Below, piece by piece: positions 13,985-21,903 of a DNA stretch of 64,000 nt. The stretch covers positions 868,001 to 932,000 of the forward strand of contig NZ_SGWX01000001.1 in assembly GCF_004216535.1 (NCBI RefSeq). Direction: 5' to 3'. Origin of the DNA: Xylanimonas ulmi. Lineage in GTDB: Bacteria > Actinomycetota > Actinomycetes > Actinomycetales > Cellulomonadaceae. Numbering within the stretch: position 1 is the stretch's first letter; each line of letters begins with the position of its first letter. Under the pieces are notes generated by a model. That model saw only the letters and a list, made by a program, of their open reading frames with translations, was not told where the DNA came from and searched no databases. Made by a program: the position numbers and the translations under genes.

Positions 13985-15676
13985 TTAATCACCTTCCATA
14001 TTTATGGTTTGGTCAGCTGCGTCGGCAAGCGTAGAGCGATGTGTGCTTAGAATTACCGTCATTTGCGAGGAGAGCTTCTTGAGGGCGGAAATCAGGCGGG
14101 CCTCATTCGCAGCGTCCACCTGAGCCGTCGGTTCGTCGAGGATCAGCATTCGGGGGCGCCGCAGTAGTGCCCTTGCAATGGAGATCCGCTGTCGCTCTCC
14201 TCCGGAGAGGCTTACGCCGTGATCGTCAACGTGAGAATCTAGTCCGTTGGGCAGACGGCTGATTGTCTCGCTCAATCCGAGAAGCGAAACTACGTCAATC
14301 AAGTCATCTTCATGCGGAATATGGTGAACACCATAAGTGAGATTTTCGCGAATGGTGCCCCAGAAAATCGGAGCTTCTTGTTGCACGAATGCTGTGAAGC
14401 TGTTCGTTTCCTTGACGGAGGCAGGGTTGAGTACTGCGCCGTCTATACGTACCTCTCCTGCTTCCGGGTCCTCAAGCCCGCAGAGAATGTGCAGGAGAGT
14501 CGTCTTCCCACTTCCTGATGACCCCAGTATCGCAGTGATGCCGCCCGGCGTGGCCTCCATGGAAAGGTCCTTAAGGACAGGATGTTCCGATCCTGGATAG
14601 CTAAAGCTAATGTTCTGCGCAGCTACTTTAGCTGGCCGGGCACGCGTGAAGGCGGGGTTGGGTCCTGAATCATCTTCGACGGCATCTGCCGCTGCGGGCT
14701 CGTCGAGAACCTCGTTGATACGGTGAAGAGATCCCAGTCCTCGCTGAATGGTAGTCATTGCTTGAAACCCGACGATCACGGGTGGAATGAGGACGCCGAA
14801 GTACAACACGAAGGAGACAAACTCTGGGAGTCCCAGTGCGCCGGATGCAACCCTAACGCCTCCAAGGCCGAAGACGACGAGAAGCGCAAGGTTTGCCCCG
14901 AAGAGGAGAACAGGGGTAGTCATTGCGTCCCAGGTTGCAGCGCGCAGTCCAGCTCGCCATGATTGCTCGGCTCTCGTTACAAGACGGTCTCGCTCTTTAG
15001 ATTGCATACCGGAGGTGATCACCGTGATGAAGCCGCCGAGGACCCGATCAAGATCTGCTGATAGTGCACCCACGTACTGGTTGGCTTCTTCGGCTTCTTT
15101 TGTGATCTTTGAGAGGAACGTCCAGGATATAATCCCGGCGACCGCGAAGATGGCAAGGCTTGTGGAGAACAGCACCGGATCAATTATTACCATCAACACA
15201 ATTGCCCCGAGGAGTGTGAGGACTGCTCCTGTGGCCTCAATCGTGCCATCGCTCAGAATTGATCGGAGATTGCTGGCATCGTTGCCGACTCGTGCTATGA
15301 GATCCCCGCGGCGAAACCTGCGATAGCTCGAAAGTCTCCAGAACAGGATGTTTCCCACAAGTCTTTTCCGCACATCCAGTACTACATGCTCACCGGCCCG
15401 CAGGAGCACCCACGATTGCACACCTGAGACGACTACGTCTGATAGGAGCAATGCGCCCAGGACGCTTAACGGGGTTGCGAATCCGCCACCTTGCAAGGCA
15501 GCGTTTATGATCTGCATCATGGCGATTGGTTGCGCCACAGATATGCCGGCTCCGATAGCAGAAAGCGCGACTCCGGCGAAAATCTTCAAACGATGCGGCT
15601 CCAGGAAGGACCATAGTTCACGGGCGCGAGCTTGGGGACCCAAGTCGGGGAACTGGCTATCAGTCAGTGTTTCCAC
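13985..15676 (-). CDS. ABC exporter, fused membrane and ATPase domains, horizontally acquired
   Basis: A 563-residue type IV ABC half-transporter. Membrane segments span about residues 25-310. The ATPase follows, with Walker A GSSGSGKTT, signature SLSGGERQRISIARAL, Walker B MLILDEPTAQVD and H-loop STHRS. The length and lack of a peptidase domain fit exporters of lipids, drugs or lantibiotic-like peptides. Its DNA is visibly richer in A and T than any neighbour, and its codons often end in A or T, so it came from elsewhere. The start is a GTG at 15676 with AGGAGGAGAAGGGA upstream. It follows a truncated CPBP protease gene on the same strand, a pairing common in bacteriocin clusters. Substrate unknown; a half-transporter should dimerise. 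Confidence 0.85.
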   Translation of the reverse strand: METLTDSQFPDLGPQARARELWSFLEPHRLKIFAGVALSAIGAGISVAQPIAMMQIINAALQGGGFATPLSVLGALLLSDVVVSGVQSWVLLRAGEHVVLDVRKRLVGNILFWRLSSYRRFRRGDLIARVGNDASNLRSILSDGTIEATGAVLTLLGAIVLMVIIDPVLFSTSLAIFAVAGIISWTFLSKITKEAEEANQYVGALSADLDRVLGGFITVITSGMQSKERDRLVTRAEQSWRAGLRAATWDAMTTPVLLFGANLALLVVFGLGGVRVASGALGLPEFVSFVLYFGVLIPPVIVGFQAMTTIQRGLGSLHRINEVLDEPAAADAVEDDSGPNPAFTRARPAKVAAQNISFSYPGSEHPVLKDLSMEATPGGITAILGSSGSGKTTLLHILCGLEDPEAGEVRIDGAVLNPASVKETNSFTAFVQQEAPIFWGTIRENLTYGVHHIPHEDDLIDVVSLLGLSETISRLPNGLDSHVDDHGVSLSGGERQRISIARALLRRPRMLILDEPTAQVDAANEARLISALKKLSSQMTVILSTHRSTLADAADQTINMEGD

Positions 15677-15707
15677 GGTAAGTCCCTTCTCCTCCTAGCC
15701 AAGGTGG

Positions 15708-15831
15708 TCAGGTCCTATCCTGATCATGCGAGATGGTAACAACGGTGTTATAAAGGAGATGTGCTATCAAGGGCGGAACAATTCCGTTCACTACAAAGAG
15801 TGCGCCCAGAAGCGTCCCTACACAAATACTA
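15708..15831 (-). pseudogene. C-terminal remnant of a CPBP (CAAX/Abi) intramembrane protease
   Basis: A leftward frame ending in TGA at 15708 encodes about 40 residues including GTLLGALFVVNGIVPPLIAH and LLYNTVV. This is the final membrane helix pattern of CPBP proteases, with the conserved His and Asn (P-x-x-x-H-x-x-x-N). The upstream part is cut off exactly at the inferred TA target of the IS630-type element. CPBP proteins often provide immunity or maturation in bacteriocin loci, so the exporter downstream may have come from such a locus. Too short to be functional. Confidence 0.65.
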
Positions 15832-15870
15832 ACAGGTGCGTTGATTGGGTAACTCCGGCATAATGGTCTG

Positions 15871-16145
15871 GTGCGTGAGAATGATGGCCGGAAGATGTCG
15901 AAGGCGACGAAGGAAGAGGTTCGCCTGAGGGCGGTGGCGGCGGTGCGCGAGGGGCATCATCCGGAGGATGTGGCCTTGTCGTTGGGGTTGCATCGTAAGT
16001 CGGTGTACCCGTGGTTGGCTGCTGAGCGGGCGGGTGGCCGTGAGGCGTTGATCGCCAGCGTGCCCCGGGGAAGGCGCCGAAGCTCACCGCGGAGCAGCAG
16101 GCGCGGGTGCGGGCGATCGTGGTGGGGAAGAGTCCGCGGCAGGAC
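15871..16145 (+). pseudogene. IS630-type transposase, 5' part (HTH region)
   Basis: The frame starting near 15871-15895 encodes the helix-turn-helix part (EEVRLRAVAAVREGHHPEDV, LGLHRKSVYPWLAAERAGG). Around 16056-16066 the family-like reading shifts by one base into APGKAPKLTAEQQARVRAIV and VVGKSPRQD, so a -1 frameshift is needed, either programmed or a mutation. The gene is then broken at 16145 by the inserted ISAs1-type element. The remaining part resumes at 17472. Confidence 0.7.
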
Positions 16146-17461
16146 CAGGGCTCCGGCATTGTCGGTTCTGTAGGGCTGCGACCTGCGGTGTTGTCATGCT
16201 GTGAGGATGGCTCGGATGGGTCTGTCGAGGTCGCGGGCGTGATGTCGTAGGGCGTGGGCGACGTTGGTCCATCCGGTGGTGCGCAGGATGGCGATGACGG
16301 TGTTCCTGATGGAGGCCATGACCTGCGGGGTCGCCCCGGCCGCGGCCGCGGAGCGGTCCTCGTCGAACGTCACGTCCCGTACCCAGTGCAACTTGTTCTC
16401 CACCGCCCAGTGGCCCTGGATCCACGCGGCCAGGGTGGCCGGGTCTGCGGCGGTGACGTCGGCGGAGGTGATGACGTAGACGACCTCGACGCTCTTCTTG
16501 CCCTTGACGGTGACGGTGCGGCGGAGTTGAGCGACCTGGACGGTGCCTTCGAACTCGATCCAGGCGGGTGCCTGGAGGACCTTGATCGTGCGGGTCGCGC
16601 GACGCCCGTGCCCGCGCTGGGTGGTGGTCCAGGCCGGGACGTCTTTCCAGGGCAGCGCTTTGAGCCGGGTGTGCAACGTCTTCTGGTTGCCCTTGACTGC
16701 CAAGACGAAGTCGGCTCCCGCGGCGCGGATCTTCGCGGCGGTCTCCCGCTGGGCGTGGAGGGCGTCCATGGTCACGACGGCGCCGTCCAGGTCCAACCGT
16801 TCGATCAGTGTGCGTGCCGCGGTGATCTCCGAACTCTTGTCGTCGATGCCGACCTGCCCGGCCACAACACCGGTGGTGTGCTCGAGTGCCGCGACGAGGA
16901 ACGAGACGGCCGCCCCGCGCTTGCGTGCACCGCGGACCGCCTTCCCGTCGATCGCGAGAACCCTGCGCCCGCCGACCGTCCGGACCCGGGTCACGGCCCA
17001 TGCACCGAGCGTCTGGTCCAACCCGTCGGCGTCCAGGCGGGCGAACACGCGCCGGAACGTCGACTCGTCCGCTACCTTGCGCATCCCGAGCACGGCCAGT
17101 CGGGCCGGGCCGGCGTCCTTGGCCCACTGCGCGATCGCGGTGAACCCGCGCGCCCCGGTCAGCACCGCCCCGACCGCGACCGCGAGGAGCGCCGCCACGG
17201 TGTGCCGACGCCCGCGCGGGTCACGAGGGTCGACCACCCCGGCGAGCATCTCCAACAGCAGCGCCTGCCGCGAGACATGCTTGGACGACGACGCTGGGAC
17301 AGGAGACGATGACATCGCGTGGGCGTGTTCCCTCGGTCGGACGGCTGTGTAGGAACTACCGATCCAACCCGGACGGGGCACGCCCACGCACCCACGTCCA
17401 CCTGCAAAGACGCAGGTCACACGCCCATCAGCCCGCTACCGGCGACTTTGCCGGGCCCCTG
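16146..17461 (-). mobile_element. ISAs1-type insertion sequence with 10-bp target duplication
   Basis: A 1316-bp element bounded by imperfect inverted repeats: left end CAGGGCTCCGGCATTGTCG and, on the opposite strand at the right end, CAGGGGCCCGGCAAAGTCG (15 of 19 match). It is flanked by a perfect duplication GCGGCAGGAC at 16136-16145 and 17462-17471. Removing it and one copy restores the IS630-type transposase frame. Length, repeats and duplication size all fit the ISAs1 family. Confidence 0.92.
16194..17315 (-). CDS. ISAs1-family transposase
   Basis: A 373-residue DDE transposase filling the ISAs1-type element. The N-terminal H-repeat-associated domain contains AGVVDPRDPRGRRHTVAALL and FRRVFARLDAD. 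The catalytic core has AIDGKAVRGARKRG, then VVTMDALHAQRETA, FVLAVKGNQKTLH and a late HWAVENKLHWVRDVTF carrying the Glu. The ATG at 17315 is preferred over longer in-frame starts because the upstream residues are unlike the family and it follows GAGGGAA. All expected catalytic residues are present and the frame is uninterrupted, so the element may be active. Confidence 0.9.
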   Translation of the reverse strand: MSSSPVPASSSKHVSRQALLLEMLAGVVDPRDPRGRRHTVAALLAVAVGAVLTGARGFTAIAQWAKDAGPARLAVLGMRKVADESTFRRVFARLDADGLDQTLGAWAVTRVRTVGGRRVLAIDGKAVRGARKRGAAVSFLVAALEHTTGVVAGQVGIDDKSSEITAARTLIERLDLDGAVVTMDALHAQRETAAKIRAAGADFVLAVKGNQKTLHTRLKALPWKDVPAWTTTQRGHGRRATRTIKVLQAPAWIEFEGTVQVAQLRRTVTVKGKKSVEVVYVITSADVTAADPATLAAWIQGHWAVENKLHWVRDVTFDEDRSAAAAGATPQVMASIRNTVIAILRTTGWTNVAHALRHHARDLDRPIRAILTA

Positions 17462-17471
17462 GCGGCAGGAC

Positions 17472-18242
17472 TACCGGTTCGATTTCGGGTTGTGGACCCG
17501 TGATCTGGTGCGTCAGGAGATCCGCAAGGAGTTCGGGATCAGGATGCACGTCACCACGGTGGGCAGTTTGTTGCGCCGGCTGGGGTTGAGCCCGCAGCGA
17601 CCCTTGTGGCGGTCGTGGAAGGCGGACCCTGAGGCGCAGGAGGCGTGGAAGACCACGATCTACCCGGCCATCGCCGCGGAGGCGAAGGCCAAGGGTGCGG
17701 TGGTCTACTTCGGTGACGAGGCCTCGATCCGCGCGGACCACCACGCGGGCACGACGTGGGCGCCGGTGGGCAAGACCCCGGTGGTCGGTGCATCCGGGGA
17801 CCGGTACTCGGTGAACATGATCTCCGCGATCACCGCCCAAGGGCTCCTGCGGTTCAAGATCATCGAAGGCACGATGGACTCGACCAAGTTCATCGAGTTC
17901 TGCAAGCAGCTGCTCGCCGACACCGACCGCCCCGTGGTGTTGATCGTCGACGGGCACCGCATCCACAAGTCCAAGGCCGTCCAAGCCTGGATAGAGACCA
18001 CGGACGGGCGGTTCACGATCTACACGCTGCCCGCCTACTCCCCGCACCTGAACCCCGACGAATGGGTCTGGCAGAACGTCAAGTCCGCCCGCATCGGCCG
18101 CGTCGCCGCCACCTCGAAGCACGACCTGCGCTCCATGGCCATCGGCGCAGTACGCCGCCTGCAGAAACTCCCCGCCACCGTCCGCGGCTTCTTCGCCGAC
18201 CCCGACCTCGCCTACATCACCGCCGCCGACAACCCCGCCTGA
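17472..18242 (+). pseudogene. IS630-type transposase, 3' part (DDE core)
   Basis: Continues the broken transposase after the ISAs1-type insertion, in the frame of the 5' KSPRQD segment. It carries FDFGLWTRDLVRQEI, LLRRLGLSPQRPLWR, the first Asp in VYFGDEASIRADHHAG, the second in LIVDGHRIHKSK and the Glu in YSPHLNPDEWVW. Together with 15871-16145 this is a complete IS630-type transposase once the insertion is removed. Alone it lacks the DNA-binding domain and any proper start, so it is inactive unless the insertion excises cleanly. Confidence 0.8.
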
Positions 18243-18312
18243 GTCGACAAACCAACGCACTGCTTAGTAGTGCCACGATCAACGCCGTCGCGGACCGCGT
18301 GCCGGCGAGCGA

Positions 18313-19203
18313 CTACCTGGCCTGACCTCGCTGTCCGTGGTCGACGCTGAGGGGAGCCGCCGCGGTGGTGGGCTCCGCCGCTGGGAGAACGGACAGGAGT
18401 CGTAGGCGGTCTTCGTGGCCCGGCCTGGGGGTCATCACGATCAGGTTGGCTCCGCCGGGGACGCCGTAGGCGTCCCACTCGACGTCGATGGCGCCGATGC
18501 GGGGGTGACGGATTGTCTTGCCGCCTTCGACGCGGTCGCGGACGTCGTGGCGTGCCCACAGGGTGCGGAACTCGGCGCTGCGGACCGACAGCGCACCGAC
18601 GACGGCGATGGCGCGAGGGTGTTCGGGGTCGTCGGCGATTGCGGACCGGAGCATCCCGACGTACTCGATCGCCATGGCGCGGCAGTCGGCGAAGCGCAGC
18701 TGCGCGTCGTCCGCAAAGAGCGTGAGCAGGACGTTTCGCTGCGCGGGCGGCACGTCCGCGGGGTCGCCGAGCAGCTCGGCGGCCAGGGAGTTCCACGCGA
18801 GGACGTCCAGGTGCGGGCTGATGATGAACGCGGGGAGCCGGGTCGCTTCCAGCAGGGCGCGGGCGTTCCTCGGGACGTGGGTGTGGCGCCGGCGCGGCGT
18901 GGCCGGCGGGTGGCGCGCAGCCTGGGCGAGGCGCATCAGGTGTGAGCGCTCGGCGTCGTCGAGGTCGAGGGCTTCGGCGATCGAGTCGAGGATCGCGTCC
19001 GAGGGGCGGGCGTTGCGGCCCTGCTCCAGCCGCTGGTAGTAGTCGGCGCTCAAGCCGGCGAGGGCGGCCACCTCCTCGCGCCGCAGCCCGGCGACCCGGC
19101 GTCTCCCGCCGGGTTCGAGCCCGATCTGCGCCGGAGTCGTCCGCTCACGGCGAGACCGCAGAAAGAGGCCGAGCTCGCGGGCGGGCCACGATGTGGTGGT
19201 CAT
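18313..19203 (-). CDS. XRE-type regulator with MmyB-like ligand-binding domain
   Basis: A 296-residue transcriptional regulator. The N-terminal helix-turn-helix (residues about 10-90) has RRVAGLRREEVAALAGLSAD and YYQRLEQGRNARPSDAIL, typical of the MmyB group. The C-terminal PAS-like domain (about 110-275) has LEATRLPAFIISPHLDVLAW and DAQLRFADCRAMAIEYVGML. It is transcribed divergently from an SDR gene, the standard genomic setting for this regulator type. A perfect 13-bp dyad in the shared promoter region is its likely operator. The ligand is unknown. Confidence 0.92.
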   Translation of the reverse strand: MTTTSWPARELGLFLRSRRERTTPAQIGLEPGGRRRVAGLRREEVAALAGLSADYYQRLEQGRNARPSDAILDSIAEALDLDDAERSHLMRLAQAARHPPATPRRRHTHVPRNARALLEATRLPAFIISPHLDVLAWNSLAAELLGDPADVPPAQRNVLLTLFADDAQLRFADCRAMAIEYVGMLRSAIADDPEHPRAIAVVGALSVRSAEFRTLWARHDVRDRVEGGKTIRHPRIGAIDVEWDAYGVPGGANLIVMTPRPGHEDRLRLLSVLPAAEPTTAAAPLSVDHGQRGQAR

Positions 19204-19233
19204 GTCCCCAGTGTCGCGCGCCGAGACCGAACC

Positions 19234-19273
19234 TGGGTCGTCCTGGCAGACCGGGGAAAACCAGGACGACCCA
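19234..19273. promoter_or_regulatory. 13-bp perfect dyad between the MmyB-type regulator and SDR genes
   Basis: TGGGTCGTCCTGG at 19234-19246 and its exact reverse complement CCAGGACGACCCA at 19261-19273 are separated by 14 bp. The dyad lies 31 bp before both the regulator start (19203) and the SDR start (19305), so one bound complex could control both genes. Confidence 0.75.
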
Positions 19274-19304
19274 GATGGCGCGGGTTCTTCGTAGCGTGCC
19301 GCAC

Positions 19305-20228
19305 ATGACCCACTGGACCTCGTCAGACATTCCGGACCAGGGCGGACGCACCGCCATCGTGACGGGCGCGAGCTCGGGACTCGGTCTCGTCACGGCCACC
19401 GAGCTCGCCCGGCATGGCGCCCACGTGATCCTCGCCGTCCGCAGGCCCGCCTCCGGCGAGGCCGCCGCCACAGAGATTCGCGCACAGGTCCCCGGGGCGC
19501 GGCTCACCGTGCGGGCTTTGGACGTCGCCTCGCTCGCCTCGGTCCGAGTCTTCGCGTCGCAGATCACCTCCGAGCACGACGCCGTCGACCTGCTCGTGAA
19601 CAACGCGGGCGCGGAGAACCTCGCCGGTCGCCGGAGCACCGTCGACGGCTTCGAGTTCCACCTCGGCACCAACATGCTCGGCCACTTCGCGCTCACCGGG
19701 CTGCTGCTCGACGCGATCACCCGAGGTCGCGCGCCGCGCGTCGTCTCGCTCAGCTCGATCATGCACCGGCGCGCGCACCTCGACTTCGACGACCTCCAGT
19801 CGGAGAGACGCTTCGACGCGATCCGGGCGTACGGGGCGTCCAAGCTCGCCACGACGGCCTTCGGCATCGAGCTCGACCGTCGCCTTCGCGCGGCCGGCTC
19901 CCCGGTCATCAGCACGATCGCTCACCCCGGGATCTCGCGCTCCCGCTTCATCGAGCATGCGTGGCAGGACCGCGCTCCGGCGGCACGCCTCCTGGGCCGG
20001 ATCTTCTCCGCGGTCGCGACGCAGCCGACCGAGCAGGGCGCCCTGAACCAGTTGCACGCGGCGACGGCGTCTGGCGTCAGCGGAGGCGACTTCTTCGGGC
20101 CGGGCGGCCGCGGCGAACGCCGGGGCCAGGTCACCCGCGTGAACGCCTCGCAGGAGGCGCAGGATCCCGGCGTCGGGCGACGGCTCTGGCGCGTTGCGGA
20201 AGCGTTGACCGGCGTCGTCTACCTGTGA
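19305..20228 (+). CDS. Short-chain dehydrogenase/reductase (retinol-dehydrogenase-like)
   Basis: A 307-residue SDR oxidoreductase. The cofactor motif TGASSGLG is at the N terminus. A basic VRRPASGEAAA after the second strand suggests NADP(H). LLVNNAGAENLAG is the structural NAG motif. Catalytic Ser lies in VVSLSSIMHRRA and the Tyr/Lys pair in YGASKLA. The C-terminal HPGISRSRFIEHA follows the light-dependent protochlorophyllide-reductase/retinol-dehydrogenase branch. It is paired with the divergent MmyB-type regulator, which probably represses it until its substrate or product appears. The start follows no strong ribosome binding site. Substrate unknown. Confidence 0.9.
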   Translation: MTHWTSSDIPDQGGRTAIVTGASSGLGLVTATELARHGAHVILAVRRPASGEAAATEIRAQVPGARLTVRALDVASLASVRVFASQITSEHDAVDLLVNNAGAENLAGRRSTVDGFEFHLGTNMLGHFALTGLLLDAITRGRAPRVVSLSSIMHRRAHLDFDDLQSERRFDAIRAYGASKLATTAFGIELDRRLRAAGSPVISTIAHPGISRSRFIEHAWQDRAPAARLLGRIFSAVATQPTEQGALNQLHAATASGVSGGDFFGPGGRGERRGQVTRVNASQEAQDPGVGRRLWRVAEALTGVVYL

Positions 20229-20479
20229 CGGACGAGGCCGACACGGAGAATCCGTCCCGAGGTACGGGGAGGCAGGTGGCGCGGGAGACGACGGCGTCGA
20301 GATGACGCTCGACGGCGCACGGGCCGGCGCCGGAGGTCTCCTAGACCGCCGGGCTCGACCTGCTGCTCGCGGGCCTGCGGCTTCAGGCCGACCCGTCCCG
20401 GCAGACCGGGGCCGAGGATCACCCGCCCGAGATAGCCCGCACGTGATCCGTCCAGCCTCCGAAGCGCGACAGTGTGAGC

Positions 20480-21061
20480 ATGGACACACCCGCGCCGAGC
20501 GACGCCGACCTGCTGGCGCAGGTCGCGGCCGGCGACGAGCGCGCGCTGCGTGAGCTAGTCGAGCGGCACTGGGCCTGGCTTGCGCTGCGCCTGAGGCGCC
20601 GCACCTCGGACGAGGAGCTCGCGGCCAGCGCGCTGCAGGACACGTTCGTGGCCGTCTGGCGCTCCGCCGGCCGGTACCGGGGCGACGGCGACGTGGGCGC
20701 GTGGTTGTGGGGCATCGCGATCCGCCGCCTCGTGTCTCGCCTGCGGGTGCGCGGCGGCCCGCCGCCCGTGAGCGACGCCATCGCCGCGGCGTTGGCCCCT
20801 GCGGTGCTCAGCGCCGAGGACGAGCTGCTGCTCGCCGTCGAGCACGGCGATGTCGGCGCCGCCCTGCGCGGCCTGTCGCCCGAGCTGCGGCAGGCGATTC
20901 AGGCGACCGTCGTCGACGGGCTCACCACCCGGGAGGCGGCCCGCCTGTTGGGGATCCCGGCGGGCACCGTCAAGAGCCGGGTTCGGCTCGCCAAGGTACG
21001 GATGCGGGCCCAGTTGCTGGCCGGCGCCGCAGCGGACCGCGCGACGGAGGGATGGACATGA
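20480..21061 (+). CDS. ECF-type RNA polymerase sigma factor
   Basis: A 193-residue group 4 sigma factor. Region 2 spans about residues 10-80 (LLAQVAAGDERALRELVERH, ASALQDTFVAVWRSAGRYRG, GAWLWGIAIRRLVSRL). Region 4 spans about 120-175 (LRGLSPELRQAIQATVVDGL, REAARLLGIPAGTVKSRVRL). The start could be the ATG at 20480 or the GTG at 20474. Its stop overlaps the start of the anti-sigma-like gene, and three exporter genes follow with overlapping codons, so it probably drives its own operon. The target promoter is not recognisable here. Confidence 0.92.
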   Translation: MDTPAPSDADLLAQVAAGDERALRELVERHWAWLALRLRRRTSDEELAASALQDTFVAVWRSAGRYRGDGDVGAWLWGIAIRRLVSRLRVRGGPPPVSDAIAAALAPAVLSAEDELLLAVEHGDVGAALRGLSPELRQAIQATVVDGLTTREAARLLGIPAGTVKSRVRLAKVRMRAQLLAGAAADRATEGWT

Positions 21062-21903
21062 GCACGTGGCACGTGGACCGCGCGACCTGGCAGGCGTACG
21101 CCGCAGGCCGCCTCGACCTCGCGGCCCAGGCCGCCGTCGAGACGCATGTGATCGCCTGCGCCGGGTGCCGAGACACCGCGCGCACCGTCGCGCTCGGCGT
21201 CGGCGACCCGACGACCGACGACTCGATGACGGGCGGCTACGCCCGGGTCTGGGAGGCGGTCCACGCCCGGATCAGCGCGCCCCGCCCGCCCGCGCACCTG
21301 CGCTGGCTGCGCCGCCTGGGCGTGCCGGACGACGCGGCCGTCGTCCTCGCGGCCGCAGGCGACCTGCGGCTGCCGTGGGCGCTGGCGGTCGGCGGCGCGG
21401 TGCTCAGCGCGGTCGCCGCCGCGCACGTCGCCCGCACGGAGCTCGCGTACCTGCTGCTGGCGCCGCTCGTGCCCCTGCTGGCCGTGGCCGCCGCGTTCGA
21501 AGCGACCGACCCGCTGCGCGAGCTGACCGGCCCCACGCCGTTCTCCAAGCTCCGGCTCGCCCTGCTGCGCACCACGGCGACGCTCGCGATCGCGATCCCG
21601 GCCACTGTCGTCGTCGGCGTCGTCGTCCCCGCCCTGCACGCGCTCGCCTGGGTGTGGCTGCTGCCTGCGCTGTGCCTTTCCGGGGCCGCGCTGGTGCTGC
21701 TGACACGACTGCCGGCGAGGTGGGCCTGCGGCGTCGTCGCGGCGGGCTGGGCGGTGGCTGTCACCGCCGTCGACGGGGCTGGGCGCCTCGGCGCCGTCTC
21801 CAGCGCGTCCGCGCAGGCGGGGTTCGCCCTCGCCGCGCTCGCACTCGGCGCCGTCCTCGTCCGCGCCACCACCACCCTGCGAGCGATGGGAGCACCCCGA
21901 TGA
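21058..21903 (+). CDS. Zinc-finger anti-sigma-like membrane protein
   Basis: A 281-residue protein starting inside the sigma-factor stop (ATGA overlap) after GGAGGG. Residues about 1-60 carry a zf-HC2-type motif, ETHVIACAGCRD, giving the His-x3-Cys-x2-Cys pattern of anti-sigma factors. The rest has about six hydrophobic segments, far more than the single membrane helix of ordinary anti-sigma factors. It presumably sequesters the upstream sigma factor at the membrane and may also form part of the encoded transporter. The following ABC ATPase start overlaps its stop. Confidence 0.78.
   Translation: MSTWHVDRATWQAYAAGRLDLAAQAAVETHVIACAGCRDTARTVALGVGDPTTDDSMTGGYARVWEAVHARISAPRPPAHLRWLRRLGVPDDAAVVLAAAGDLRLPWALAVGGAVLSAVAAAHVARTELAYLLLAPLVPLLAVAAAFEATDPLRELTGPTPFSKLRLALLRTTATLAIAIPATVVVGVVVPALHALAWVWLLPALCLSGAALVLLTRLPARWACGVVAAGWAVAVTAVDGAGRLGAVSSASAQAGFALAALALGAVLVRATTTLRAMGAPR

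Larger units (their letters stand above)
15832..18264 (+). mobile_element. IS630-type insertion sequence, interrupted by an ISAs1-type IS
   Basis: Terminal inverted repeats pair GTGCGTTG plus flanking bases at 15836-15856 with the reverse complement of the bases at 18241-18260 (about 15 of 21 match). TA dinucleotides lie just outside, at 15830-15831 and 18265-18266, as expected for this family. The element encodes an HTH/DDE transposase in two pieces, split at 16146-17461 by another IS. Ends are assigned by eye and may be off by a few bases. Confidence 0.65.

Noticed and set aside
18267-18325. Short tail SSATINAVADRVPASDYLA as a gene of its own
   Set aside because: Only about 19 residues follow the IS630 right end. 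At most it is the last piece of a truncated gene; I cannot name it.
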